This document shows positions 8,145 to 18,079 of a DNA stretch of 64,000 bases, one piece after another. The stretch lies in the NCBI GenBank assembly GCA_958477465.1, contig CAUEFX010000006.1:1-64000 (forward strand). The letters run 5' to 3'. Numbering within the stretch: position 1 is the stretch's first letter; each line of letters starts with the position of its first letter. This stretch comes from an uncultured Bacteroides sp. GTDB lineage: Bacteria > Bacteroidota > Bacteroidia > Bacteroidales > Bacteroidaceae. The translations under genes and the position numbers were made by a program. The notes beneath the pieces were generated by a model. That model was not told the DNA's origin and did not search any database. It saw only the letters and a list, made by a program, of their open reading frames with translations.

Positions 8145-9053
8145 ATGAATTTCAAACGATTAGAAGGCATGGTTGCAGCCGTATTCACACCAATGAACAA
8201 GGATGGGGAAGTAAATTTGAATGTTATTGACCAATATGCTGACTGGATTGCTTCTACTTCGATAAAAGGGGTTTTTGTTTGTGGAACAACCGGTGAGTTT
8301 TCTTCTTTAACACTGGATGAGCGAAAAGAAGTGTTGGAAAGATGGATAAAAGCTGCTCAGGGAAGATTTTTAGTAATTGCCCATGTGGGAACAAACTGCC
8401 AGAAAGATGCCATTCAGTTAACAGCGCATGCCGTCGAAAATGGGGCGGACGCCATTGCTTCCATAGCACCTTCTTTCTTTAAACCGGCTACGGTAGATGA
8501 TTTAATCCGTTTTTTTGCTCCGATAGCTGCCACTGCTCCTCAACTTCCTTTCTATTATTATAATATGCCATCTATTACCGGCGTGAATTTGCCGGTAGAC
8601 AAATTCCTTCAGGAGGGTAAAAAAGTGATTCCCAATTTGGCCGGAACGAAATTTACTCATAATAATTTGATGGAGATGGGTGTATGTATTGATTTGGATA
8701 ATCATGAATTCGAAGTTTTGCATGGTTTTGATGAGATTCTTATTTCCGGTTTGGCAATGGGAGCTGTTGCCGGGGTTGGAAGTACCTACAACTATATCCC
8801 CAATGTCTATGAGAATATATTCCAGGCGATGAAAAAGGGAGATTTAGTTACGGCTCGTAAATATCAGATGAAGTCGATTCGCACGGTAGAAGTTATTATT
8901 AAATATGGAGGTGGAGTACGGGGTGGAAAAGCCATCATGAATATCATTGGCATAGATTGCGGCGACTGCCGTTTACCGATAACTCCTTTCTCAGAAAAAG
9001 AATATAAAGCGTTGAAAGAGAATCTGGAAGAAATCGATTTCTTTAATTTTTGA
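8145..9053 (+). CDS. nanL: N-acetylneuraminate lyase (DapA/NAL superfamily)
   Basis: Cleaves N-acetylneuraminate to N-acetylmannosamine and pyruvate in the cytoplasm. The 302-residue TIM barrel shows the Schiff-base lysine K169 in NLAGTKFT, the catalytic tyrosine in FYYYNMP (about Y139) and the pyruvate-carboxylate loop GTTGEFSSL (48-55). The GTTGEF form and the context argue for NAL rather than dihydrodipicolinate synthase. It heads a tight run of sialidase, MFS carrier and SusCD, under the operator at 8016. The symbol follows B. fragilis usage; a second nan operon may exist elsewhere in the genome. Confidence 0.85.
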   Translation: MNFKRLEGMVAAVFTPMNKDGEVNLNVIDQYADWIASTSIKGVFVCGTTGEFSSLTLDERKEVLERWIKAAQGRFLVIAHVGTNCQKDAIQLTAHAVENGADAIASIAPSFFKPATVDDLIRFFAPIAATAPQLPFYYYNMPSITGVNLPVDKFLQEGKKVIPNLAGTKFTHNNLMEMGVCIDLDNHEFEVLHGFDEILISGLAMGAVAGVGSTYNYIPNVYENIFQAMKKGDLVTARKYQMKSIRTVEVIIKYGGGVRGGKAIMNIIGIDCGDCRLPITPFSEKEYKALKENLEEIDFFNF

Positions 9054-9124
9054 AGAAGAAAGTACACGTAGCTCTTTTTTCTGTTTGTGGCCAATTGCTT
9101 GTAGCTGAAACTAATATTTATATT

Positions 9125-10762
9125 ATGAATAATAAAAGAGAAATACTTATTGTACTTATCTGCTTCATTTTAATGATTCCTGATGACTTGTTTGGTACTG
9201 GATTAAAAGTTGAAATAGAGAAGCCGGTCATTCCGGTTCTTGTGAAAAAGGAGATAAATCCTGTACTGAAAATAAGCCTGTTACGGAATGATGATAAACC
9301 TTATATTGTAACAGGGATCCGTGTAGACTTGTCGGGAACAACGCAAATATCAGATGTGGAATCGATAGCTGTCTATGCTACCGATGAACAGGGTATGATC
9401 GATGATCGCCGGCAGTTAAGCAAGATATCTTCGGTAAAGGAGAAATTGTGCTTTAATGATAAGATAGAAGTAGATACAGATACAATCTCGTTTTGGATTG
9501 CGGTGAAATTGAAAGATGCCGTTGATTTGGATCATCGTATTCAGATAAAATGTGATGAGATAAGAACGACAAGCGGTAGTATCAAAAAGCCGATGGAATC
9601 CGGAAATCGATTGAGAATAGGAGTCGCAGTGAGGCAAAAAGGGCAGGATGGCGTTGTCTCTTCGCGTATTCCGGGACTGACGACCAGTTTGGATGGAACG
9701 CTCTTGGCCATTTTCGACGCCCGTTATGATTCATCCCGCGATCTGCAAGGAGATATGGATATAGCCTTACACCGTAGTGTCGATAAGGGTAAGACATGGG
9801 AACCTATGCAAGTGATACTCGACATGGGCGAGTGGGGCGGATTACCCGAGAAATACAATGGAGTCAGTGATGCCTGCATTCTTGTTGATGAAACGACTAA
9901 AGATATTTATGTAGCCGGATTATGGATGTATGGAGCGTTGGATGATGACGGAAAATGGATAGACGGGCTGACCGAAAACAGTGACTACTGGATTCATCAA
10001 TGGAGGCAGAAGGGATCTCAACCGGGGTTGGGACTGAAAGAGACCTGCCAGTTCTTGATTACCAAAAGTACGGATGACGGCCTTACCTGGAGCTTTCCCG
10101 ATGATATAACCCCTAAGACCAAGCGCCCGGAGTGGTGGCTGTTTGCTCCTGCACCCGGCCATGGCATTACTTTGGACGACGGAACGCTTGTTTTTCCAAC
10201 ACAAGGACGGGACGAAAACGGTTTGCCTTTTTCAAACATTACTTATAGCAGAGATCATGGTAGAAACTGGATTACTTCCAATCCGGCGTATAGCGATGTA
10301 ACGGAAAATAATGTAGTGCAGCTGAATGACGGAACGATTATGCTGAATATGCGCGACAACAGAAACCGTGGGAAAAAGGAACCCAATGGCAGACGTATCT
10401 GTGTGACATCCGATTTGGGAGAAAACTGGATAGAGCACCCCACTTCACGGAAGGCATTGGTGGAACCCACCTGTATGGCGAGTTTACACAAGCATAAATA
10501 TACGGTGAATGGCGAGGAAAAAACTATTTTACTGTTTGCGAATCCGAATGACTATAAAACCAGAGATAAACTGACATTGAAAGTCAGCTTTGATGACGGG
10601 TTGACCTGGCCCGAAGAACACTGGATTTTGTTTGATGAATATCGGAGTTCGGGGTATTCAAGTATTACATCTGTCGATAAAGATACAATCGGAATATTAT
10701 ATGAAAGCAGCCAGGCAGATATGGCATATATACAAATCAAATTAAGTGAATTATTAAGATGA
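9125..10762 (+). CDS. nanH: secreted exo-alpha-sialidase (GH33)
   Basis: Releases terminal sialic acid from glycoconjugates. A 545-residue protein with signal peptide, an N-terminal beta-sandwich (about 28-165) and a six-bladed propeller. Five Asp-box motifs are visible: SVDKGKTW, STDDGLTW, SRDHGRNW, TSDLGENW and SFDDGLTW. The arginine-triad RIP motif is SSRIPGL, and the acid/base aspartate region is FDARYDSSRD. The frame extends back to a TTG inside the lyase stop, but the ATG at 9125 starts directly at the signal peptide and gives a length close to known Bacteroides NanH. Its stop overlaps the MFS start by 4 bp. Confidence 0.93.
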   Translation: MNNKREILIVLICFILMIPDDLFGTGLKVEIEKPVIPVLVKKEINPVLKISLLRNDDKPYIVTGIRVDLSGTTQISDVESIAVYATDEQGMIDDRRQLSKISSVKEKLCFNDKIEVDTDTISFWIAVKLKDAVDLDHRIQIKCDEIRTTSGSIKKPMESGNRLRIGVAVRQKGQDGVVSSRIPGLTTSLDGTLLAIFDARYDSSRDLQGDMDIALHRSVDKGKTWEPMQVILDMGEWGGLPEKYNGVSDACILVDETTKDIYVAGLWMYGALDDDGKWIDGLTENSDYWIHQWRQKGSQPGLGLKETCQFLITKSTDDGLTWSFPDDITPKTKRPEWWLFAPAPGHGITLDDGTLVFPTQGRDENGLPFSNITYSRDHGRNWITSNPAYSDVTENNVVQLNDGTIMLNMRDNRNRGKKEPNGRRICVTSDLGENWIEHPTSRKALVEPTCMASLHKHKYTVNGEEKTILLFANPNDYKTRDKLTLKVSFDDGLTWPEEHWILFDEYRSSGYSSITSVDKDTIGILYESSQADMAYIQIKLSELLR

Positions 10763-12000
10763 ACAATAATAAAATGTTGGGTATCTATCCTTGGGTAGTG
10801 GTTGCCTTATTATGGGTAGTCGCTTTGCTTAATTATATGGATAGACAAATGCTTTCGACGATGCGTATACCTATGATGGGGGATATACAAGAGTTGGAGT
10901 CGGCAGCAAATTTCGGCCGGTTGATGGCTGTATTTTTATGGATTTATGGACTGATGAGCCCTGTTTCCGGCATTATCGGCGACCGTTTTAGCAGAAAATG
11001 GCTGATTGTTTTAAGTTTGGGCGTGTGGTCGGGAGTAACTTACCTGATGGGATATGCTACCACATTTAACCAACTGTATATTTTACGTGGAGCTATGGGC
11101 GTAAGTGAAGCGTTGTATTTGCCTGCCGCACTTTCGCTGATTGCAGACTACCATCAAAACAAGACCCGCTCATTGGCAGTGGGAATCCACATGACCGGGT
11201 TGTATGTCGGGCAGGCAATAGGCGGTTTTGGAGCTACTGTGGCAGCCATGTATTCCTGGCATGTCACATTTCATTGGTTCGGTATTGTCGGTCTTGCATA
11301 TAGTGTTGTATTGGCCTTGTTTTTGAAAGACACCTCCCGCGGAGTGGTTACTGAGGTAAAAGAGCAAGTCCGGAAGATCCCGGTTTTGAAAAGCCTGAGG
11401 GTATTATTGACAAATTTCTCTTTCTGGATTATTCTTTTTTATTTCTGCATTCCGGGCATCCCGGGATGGGCTGCCAAGAACTGGCTGCCTACTCTGTTCT
11501 CTGAAAGTTTGTCTATCGATATGTCTACGGCAGGACCGATGTCTACCATTTCCATTGCGGTCTCTTCTTTATTCGGTGTCTTGTTAGGCGGGTATATTTC
11601 GGATAATTGGGTTGTCCGCAATGTCAGAGGGCGTATATATACCGGAGCTGTCGGACTATTTTTAATAATACCTTCTCTGTTTTTTATCGGTTATGGTCAT
11701 TCGCTGTTGGCTGTGATTGCCGGTACACTCCTTTTTGGTATTGGATTTGGCTTTTTTGATGCCAATAACATGCCGATATTGTGTCAGTTTGTCTCTGCCC
11801 GCTATCGGGCTACGGCTTATGGCATTATGAATATGTGTGGCGTTTTTGCAGGAGCGGTTATTACGGATATATTGGGGAAATCCACTGATGAAGGGCATTT
11901 AGGCCGTGATTTTGCTTGTCTGGCATTACTCGTATCGGTTATTCTGGTGATTTTGCTGGTATGCTTGAAACCGGTCACTGCGGATAAGAAAGATGACTGA
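10759..12000 (+). CDS. MFS transporter, probable sialic-acid importer
   Basis: A 413-residue, 12-helix major facilitator protein. The signature loop after helix 2 is GIIGDRFSRKW, and LNYMDRQMLSTMR in helix 1 is typical of the anion/sugar-acid branch. It overlaps the sialidase by 4 bp (ATGA), so translation is coupled, and it precedes SusC by 56 bp. In an operon of lyase, sialidase and SusCD the inferred role is inner-membrane uptake of free N-acetylneuraminate, comparable to NanT; specificity was not derived from the sequence. Confidence 0.85.
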   Translation: MNNNKMLGIYPWVVVALLWVVALLNYMDRQMLSTMRIPMMGDIQELESAANFGRLMAVFLWIYGLMSPVSGIIGDRFSRKWLIVLSLGVWSGVTYLMGYATTFNQLYILRGAMGVSEALYLPAALSLIADYHQNKTRSLAVGIHMTGLYVGQAIGGFGATVAAMYSWHVTFHWFGIVGLAYSVVLALFLKDTSRGVVTEVKEQVRKIPVLKSLRVLLTNFSFWIILFYFCIPGIPGWAAKNWLPTLFSESLSIDMSTAGPMSTISIAVSSLFGVLLGGYISDNWVVRNVRGRIYTGAVGLFLIIPSLFFIGYGHSLLAVIAGTLLFGIGFGFFDANNMPILCQFVSARYRATAYGIMNMCGVFAGAVITDILGKSTDEGHLGRDFACLALLVSVILVILLVCLKPVTADKKDD

Positions 12001-12056
12001 TGATACATATTTGAAACGAATATAAATTTATCGATTAATATTAACAATCTATTCTG

Positions 12057-15000
12057 ATGAAAACAAATAAGTATTTAAGAACTGTTTTGCAACGAACACT
12101 TTTGATATTTATGGGAGTTGTTTTCTATACGGCACTACAAGCCGCGCAGCCCATAAAAGGAGTTGTTGTGGATGAACAAGAGATGCCCATGCCCGGAGTA
12201 AATGTAGTTGTCGTGGGCACAGATATCGGTACCATAACCGATTTGGACGGAAATTTTGAAATAGCAGTCCCCGGCACAGATAGTAAGTTATCCTTCTCTT
12301 TTATAGGATACACCCCTCAAAACGTATCTCTTAACGGGCGCACTTTTCTTAAAGTGGTACTCAAAGAAGATACGATGGTACTGAAGGAAGTTGTGGTGAC
12401 CGGGTATGGCGGAACGCAATTGCGCTCCAAACTGACGAATTCCATCTCTTCTGTCGATAAGGATGCTTTACGAAACGGTCTGTTCTCAAATCCGGCACAG
12501 GCGCTCTCGGGAGCGGTTCCCGGATTGAAGGTAGTACAGACATCGGGTAGCCCGCGAAGTGTGCCGGCCGTCATTTTGCGTGGTGGAACTAATTTGGACG
12601 GAACGGGATCGCCTCTTATTATAATCGATGGTCAGATCCGGAGTGATATGTCTGATATAAACCCAGAAGACATTGCTTCTATGGATGTGCTTAAGGACGC
12701 AGGAGCAACAGCTATATACGGTGCCCGTGCTGCCAATGGAGTCATATTGATCAGTACCAAGAAGGGAAAAGCCGGTAAAGTGCAAGTTACCGTCAGTGCT
12801 AAAGCCGGAATCAACTATTTGAATTCTCCCTACAACTTCCTCAATGCCGAAGATTATCTGTATTGGACCCGCAAGGGTATACAGAATGCCGCACAAGTAG
12901 TACAACTCTCTGACGGTACCTGGCGTGGATTTGCAAATATGTCGTCATTGGACAGTGCACAACCCTTCGGGACAGGAAACCTTTATTTTGATGCGGATGG
13001 AAATCCTTTGGATGGTAACAAGAACGCCAGTGCAATATGGAGCCCCATGTTTCTTGATGACAGCAATGCTTTCCTGCTGGAGAAAGGATATAAGAAAATG
13101 ACAGATCCGGTAACGGGAAAAGAGATCATCTATTCGGAGGTTAACTGGAAGGATATTCTTTTTCGTAAACCGGCTGTGACTCAGGATTATTCTATCACAC
13201 TATCCGGAGGAAATGATAAAGGAAGCTATTATTTGGGAGCAGGTTATAATTATAGCGAAGGATTGCCGGTAGGAAGTTTCTATAAAAGATTTACCGGAGT
13301 ATTCAACGGAGATTACAAGATCACCAAATGGCTGCATTCATATACCAATGTGAACTTCTCGAATTCAGACTGGTTTGATGCCATGGTACTGAACACGGTT
13401 GCCAATTATTTCGGGCGTGAACCGGGGATGCCGCCTACCCAGCGTGAATATAATGCAAAAGGAGAATTACTGATGGGCAAAGGAAACGGAAATGATTATA
13501 ATCCGCATGCTATTCTGGATAGTTTTAAAGAGACCAATCTTACTACCAAATTCAGCATGGGGCAGAACTTTGATATCGACATTCTCAGCGGATTGAAATT
13601 GAAACTGTCGGCAATGATGATGTATGACGAGCTGTTTGCCGAAAAGTTCACAAAAGATTATCCTTCATCCGGTGGAATGATACAAACCCGCAGCTCAAGT
13701 AACAAATTCGACCGTAAATTGAGCCAGACTTATAACGCTGTTCTCAGCTATGATCTTAGCTTTCTGAAGGAACACCATTTGAATGTAATGGCCGGAATGG
13801 AGTATTATACATTGAATAATTACGGATTCTCGGCAGCCGGAGAAGGAGCGCCGACAGATGATTTTCAGGATCTGGCATATACGCTGGCTGATGAAAACAA
13901 ACGTAAGATTGATTCCTGGCATAGTAAAGAGAGCATTCTTTCCTTTTTCGGACGTATCAATTATGATTATAAAGATAAGTATCTGTTTTCTTTCACCTGC
14001 CGGCAGGATGGTTATTCAAAACTTATAAATAACCGTTGGGGATTTTTCCCGGGTGTATCCGGCGGATGGATTCTTTCGAAAGAGAACTTCATGAAACCGC
14101 TTTCATCAGTACTCTCTTTTGCTAAAGTCAGAATGAGTTATGGTGTGAATGGTAATGTGTCGGGAATAGGGGCTTATGATTTGCAGGGACTTTTCAAGAC
14201 TACCACCAATTACGATGGAAATTCGGCTATAATGATTTCCACTATGCCCAATCCGGGCCTGCGTTGGGAACGTTCGAATACGCTGGAAGGCGGCCTGGAT
14301 TTAGGATTTATGGAAAATAGGATCAATGCCAATATAACTGTCTACAACCGCTATAATGTAGATAAGTTTGCCGATATTCCGATGCCGGGCAACTCGGGTA
14401 CGACTTCCATAAAATCCAATCAGGGAAAGATTCGGAACAATGGTGTGGAACTGGGATTCGGATTCAAGGTTTTGCGTAAGAAGGATATTAGCTGGGACAT
14501 CAATGCCAATATTTCCTACAACATCAATAAGGTTATTAAACTTCCCGACAACGGACTTGTCCGGAATAACCAGAAGGCATTTCAGGTCTATGACCCGGAC
14601 ACCAAAAAACTTATATGGGTAGGAGGCTATCAGGAGGGTCAGCGTCCGGGAGACTTATACGCATTTAATGCGGTAGGCATCTATCGTTCGGAGGAAGAGG
14701 TTTGGGAAAAAGCGGCCGATCTGGTAGATGAGTCGGGAAGTGTGACTCTGTATGGTCCCAATGCCTGGAGTAAACTGACTTTGGAGCAACAGAAGAAAGG
14801 ATTGCCGATACAGGCGGGAGACGTTATCTGGGAAGACGTGAACGGCGATGGGGTTATCGATAAGTACGATAAAGTAAAAGTAGGTAACTCAACTCCCAAA
14901 TGGTTAGGCGGTATTAATACCAGTTTCAGTTGGAAGGGGCTTTCGCTGTATGCGCGTATGGACTATGCACTCGGATTTCAGCAGATCGACCATCGCTTGA

Positions 15001-15395
15001 AGTGGACGATGGGAAGCATACAAGGGGTCTTTAATAATGTAGAACAAATAAAGGATTCATGGACTCCTGAAAATCCGAATGCCAAATATCCGAAGTATTA
15101 TGTAGGCGACAACACCGGCAAAAGCAATTATAATCGTATATCCAGCATGTTCGCGTTCAATGCTTCCTATCTGGCTTTTCGGGAAGTTACTTTAAGTTAC
15201 AGTCTGCCCGCTGCCTGGCTGCAAAAACTCTATGTACAAGATTTGACTTTGTCTGTTACAGGCCAGAACCTGGGCTATCTGACTCATTCGGTGTCATTCA
15301 GCCCCGAACAGACATCGACCAATTCGGCCGGTGCGGTTGATGCCGGTTACTCCTTGCCTCGAACCGTCATTTTCGGTTTAAAGGTGACATTCTGA
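12057..15395 (+). CDS. SusC/RagA-type TonB-dependent outer-membrane transporter
   Basis: A 1112-residue outer-membrane protein: signal peptide ending near LQAAQPIKG, a carboxypeptidase-regulatory-like domain (about 30-115), a TonB box region (VLKEVVVTGYG, about 105), a plug (about 120-235, with GATAIYGARAANGVILISTKKGKAG) and a 22-strand barrel ending in LKVTF with terminal phenylalanine. It forms a lidded pore with the SusD partner 16 bp downstream. In this operon it should import sialylated oligosaccharides or free sialic acid, which is inference. No sigma/anti-sigma pair precedes it, consistent with control by the FadR-type protein. Confidence 0.95.
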   Translation: MKTNKYLRTVLQRTLLIFMGVVFYTALQAAQPIKGVVVDEQEMPMPGVNVVVVGTDIGTITDLDGNFEIAVPGTDSKLSFSFIGYTPQNVSLNGRTFLKVVLKEDTMVLKEVVVTGYGGTQLRSKLTNSISSVDKDALRNGLFSNPAQALSGAVPGLKVVQTSGSPRSVPAVILRGGTNLDGTGSPLIIIDGQIRSDMSDINPEDIASMDVLKDAGATAIYGARAANGVILISTKKGKAGKVQVTVSAKAGINYLNSPYNFLNAEDYLYWTRKGIQNAAQVVQLSDGTWRGFANMSSLDSAQPFGTGNLYFDADGNPLDGNKNASAIWSPMFLDDSNAFLLEKGYKKMTDPVTGKEIIYSEVNWKDILFRKPAVTQDYSITLSGGNDKGSYYLGAGYNYSEGLPVGSFYKRFTGVFNGDYKITKWLHSYTNVNFSNSDWFDAMVLNTVANYFGREPGMPPTQREYNAKGELLMGKGNGNDYNPHAILDSFKETNLTTKFSMGQNFDIDILSGLKLKLSAMMMYDELFAEKFTKDYPSSGGMIQTRSSSNKFDRKLSQTYNAVLSYDLSFLKEHHLNVMAGMEYYTLNNYGFSAAGEGAPTDDFQDLAYTLADENKRKIDSWHSKESILSFFGRINYDYKDKYLFSFTCRQDGYSKLINNRWGFFPGVSGGWILSKENFMKPLSSVLSFAKVRMSYGVNGNVSGIGAYDLQGLFKTTTNYDGNSAIMISTMPNPGLRWERSNTLEGGLDLGFMENRINANITVYNRYNVDKFADIPMPGNSGTTSIKSNQGKIRNNGVELGFGFKVLRKKDISWDINANISYNINKVIKLPDNGLVRNNQKAFQVYDPDTKKLIWVGGYQEGQRPGDLYAFNAVGIYRSEEEVWEKAADLVDESGSVTLYGPNAWSKLTLEQQKKGLPIQAGDVIWEDVNGDGVIDKYDKVKVGNSTPKWLGGINTSFSWKGLSLYARMDYALGFQQIDHRLKWTMGSIQGVFNNVEQIKDSWTPENPNAKYPKYYVGDNTGKSNYNRISSMFAFNASYLAFREVTLSYSLPAAWLQKLYVQDLTLSVTGQNLGYLTHSVSFSPEQTSTNSAGAVDAGYSLPRTVIFGLKVTF

Positions 15396-15411
15396 TTCTG
15401 TAATTAAAAAA

Positions 15412-17025
15412 ATGAAAGAGATGAAAAAGATAACTATATATTTATTGGGATTCATAGCGGGTATTTTCAGTGGTTGCAACTCTCTTGATTTAGCCCCGAT
15501 TGATTATTATGCAAGCGGCAATTATTGGGAGAATGAGAGTCAGGTCGATGCATTTATGAACGGTCTCCATGCAGAATTTAGAGACAATTATAACCTGCTG
15601 TATCAACTGGGAGAAGAGCGTGGGGGAACCCAACGTACCACTACGGCCTCACAAGGTAATTCGCTGAACGAGGTGAACCCTATCAAAATAAACAATTTCA
15701 CATCAGCGTCTACGGGGATTTCCAACTGGTGCGGACTTTACGACGGGATACTCAAGATTAATACATTTATAATTAACGTAGAAGAGGGTTGTGAGTTTCT
15801 GGATCCGGATACCCGTTCATATTATCTCGGGCAGGCGTATGGATTGCGTGCTTTTTATTACTTCTTGTTGTATAGAACCTATGGCGGGCTGCCGATGCTT
15901 CTGGATGACCGTGTCATTCAAGGAGAAACCGATGCCACCGTATTTTATGTGCCTCGTTCGACGCCACGCCAAACCCTTGATCAGATTAAATCGGATGTGA
16001 ATAAGTCGATCACCTGTTTCGCAGAACGTAACCGTCCCGGTACTCGTTCGTATTGGACATTGGGGGCATCCCTGGCATTGAAGTCGGAAGTATATTTATG
16101 GAGTGGCAAGGTCTCGCTCGACGATCAGACACCGGCTCCTGACAATACCGATTTGATAGAAGCCCGAACGGCTTTGGATAAGTTGCTGGGAATGGCCGAC
16201 TACGGATTGGAAAAAGATTTCTCCAATATTTTTTCTTCCGATAACAAAGGAGGAAAGGAAATCATTCTGGCATTCCGCTTCAAAGAAGGCGAAGCTGAGA
16301 ATAACATCCAAACCCTTTATCAGATAAACACTTTTGTAGGAAATGCATTCGACATCAATGGAAAGAAAATAACGACAGATATTCTCGACATGAGGGTAGA
16401 GCGCCAGCAACGGCATGAATACCTGTTTGATTTCTGGCGTAGTTTCGATGCCGGTGATACACGCCGCGACTATACTTTCCTGGCATATTATAAAGGCGTA
16501 CTGCTACCGCCTAATTTGCTTATCAAGTCGGATTCCGGTACGTTAATGAAAAAGTACATGGGTAAGATCAATGCTTCGGATACTCGTATTTACGAAAGCG
16601 ATATTCCGGTATACCGTTATTCCAATCTGTTGTTGATGCGTGCAGAAGTGGAGAATGCCCTTGGGGGCGATCCCATGCCATATATCAACAAGGTCCGCCG
16701 CAGGGCTTATGGAGTCGACATTGACTCTCCTTCGACTTTCGATCTCTCTAAAGGCACATTTGCGGAAAATGAATTGGCGATTCTTCGCGAGCGTGATAAA
16801 GAATTTGTTTGGGAAGGTACAAGATGGTTTGATTTATGCAGAATGCAGGATGCGAACCATGAACCGTTGGTCTTTGCACCGGAAGCATCCTACATTCGGG
16901 ATCAGATGACGCATGCGCAGATACCTGTTCTCGATAAGGAAACAGAAAAGCACATGCTGTTGTGGCCCATTGATGTGAAAACACTCAATGGCAATCCTAA
17001 ACTTAAACAGAACCCCGGATATTGA
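15412..17025 (+). CDS. SusD/RagB-type surface glycan-binding lipoprotein
   Basis: A 537-residue lipoprotein with lipobox GIFSG-C22, helical TPR-like N-terminal half and the usual SusD C-terminus (RERDKEFVWEGTRWFDLCRM, then a final NPGY-type tail PKLKQNPGY). It caps the SusC barrel and binds the ligand at the cell surface. It is 16 bp after SusC and 36 bp before the beta-helix gene, all in one probable operon. ATG at 15412 is used; an in-frame ATG three codons later is also possible. Confidence 0.95.
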   Translation: MKEMKKITIYLLGFIAGIFSGCNSLDLAPIDYYASGNYWENESQVDAFMNGLHAEFRDNYNLLYQLGEERGGTQRTTTASQGNSLNEVNPIKINNFTSASTGISNWCGLYDGILKINTFIINVEEGCEFLDPDTRSYYLGQAYGLRAFYYFLLYRTYGGLPMLLDDRVIQGETDATVFYVPRSTPRQTLDQIKSDVNKSITCFAERNRPGTRSYWTLGASLALKSEVYLWSGKVSLDDQTPAPDNTDLIEARTALDKLLGMADYGLEKDFSNIFSSDNKGGKEIILAFRFKEGEAENNIQTLYQINTFVGNAFDINGKKITTDILDMRVERQQRHEYLFDFWRSFDAGDTRRDYTFLAYYKGVLLPPNLLIKSDSGTLMKKYMGKINASDTRIYESDIPVYRYSNLLLMRAEVENALGGDPMPYINKVRRRAYGVDIDSPSTFDLSKGTFAENELAILRERDKEFVWEGTRWFDLCRMQDANHEPLVFAPEASYIRDQMTHAQIPVLDKETEKHMLLWPIDVKTLNGNPKLKQNPGY

Positions 17026-17061
17026 ATCCGGAAATACCCGTAAAAAATAAGTGTCTTGAAT

Positions 17062-18075
17062 ATGATGATAAAATGTATTTTGACATACGCAATCCTGTTG
17101 TCCGGGATGTCGGCATTGGCGCAGCCCGTTATTCGGAATTGTAAGATCTATGATAATACCGTTTCCCAAAACGGAGGCGGAATCTATGTAAAGACGCCCT
17201 GTGTGATAACGGAAGTATTTGTACAAAACAACAACTCGAATAGTATCGGGGGTGGGATTGCCATTGAGGCCCAGGCTGGAGTATATATCGAGAATTGTCT
17301 TGTTGCCAATAATACAGCCCGTAATAAAGCCGGCGGAGTGTGGTTGGCGGAAAAGGCAGGTACATTGATTTCGGCAACAGTGGTAAACAATGCTCTATCC
17401 GGTCCGGTCGGGGTGTCCGGGATTGCTGTAGAAGCGGGCAGTATCCTTGCCAATACGATTGTTTTTGGAAATCGCTCAACCATGGGAGCCACTTTTGCCA
17501 CTCAGCTGGAATGTCGTGGCAGCCTGTCTTACTGTGCCATACAAGGTAATTTTATTTCCGGTACCGGAAACATTTAGGAAGGTGCGGAAGGAGATGGGAC
17601 TCAGGTCCCTCATTTTGTTCGTCCTGCAGAAAAGATTGGTTATGCTTCCGATAATGATAGTTGGATGCAAGCGGACTGGACACCTGCTGCCGGTGCACCG
17701 GTGATAGACATGGGGGATAATCGTGTCGTTACGCGGGAAATCGATTTGGCCCGGAATACCCGTATTGTCAACCGGATTGTAGATATAGGAGCATTTGAAC
17801 AAAGCGACAATGTTTCCGGTCTTGTCCGGAACCGGGATGACGATATTCATGTCGTGTTTGACCCTGTTGCGGATAGAGTTTATTTTGATGCCCCTTTGAG
17901 GATGGAAGTCGTATGTTCTTTATATGATTTGGCAGGAAGATGTCTGCTGGAGCAATGCTTTTCTCCCGGTGAAGACTCCTTCCTGTCAACCGGATCATTG
18001 GCCGGTGGAGTCTATATGGCGGTTATACAAGTGAATGGAAAAAAAACGTGTGTCAAATTTGTTAAAAACAGATGA
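17062..18075 (+). pseudogene. secreted beta-helix protein, C-terminal half, interrupted by an in-frame TAG
   Basis: One frame runs from a signal peptide (MMIKCILTYAILLSG...ALAQ) through right-handed beta-helix rungs (NCKIYDN, ENCLVANN, NTIVFGN) and a closing DMGDN...DIGAFEQ motif to a C-terminal sorting-like tail. It is cut by a TAG at 17575-17577; the 29 codons after the stop continue the same protein (EGAEGDGTQVPHFVRPA). The protein starts mid-helix and lacks the N-terminal cap that its paralogue at 19966 has. That missing half is found at the start of the next gene. Candidate start: ATG 17062 (TTG at 17056 also in frame). Confidence 0.75.
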
Positions 18076-18079
18076 TCTT

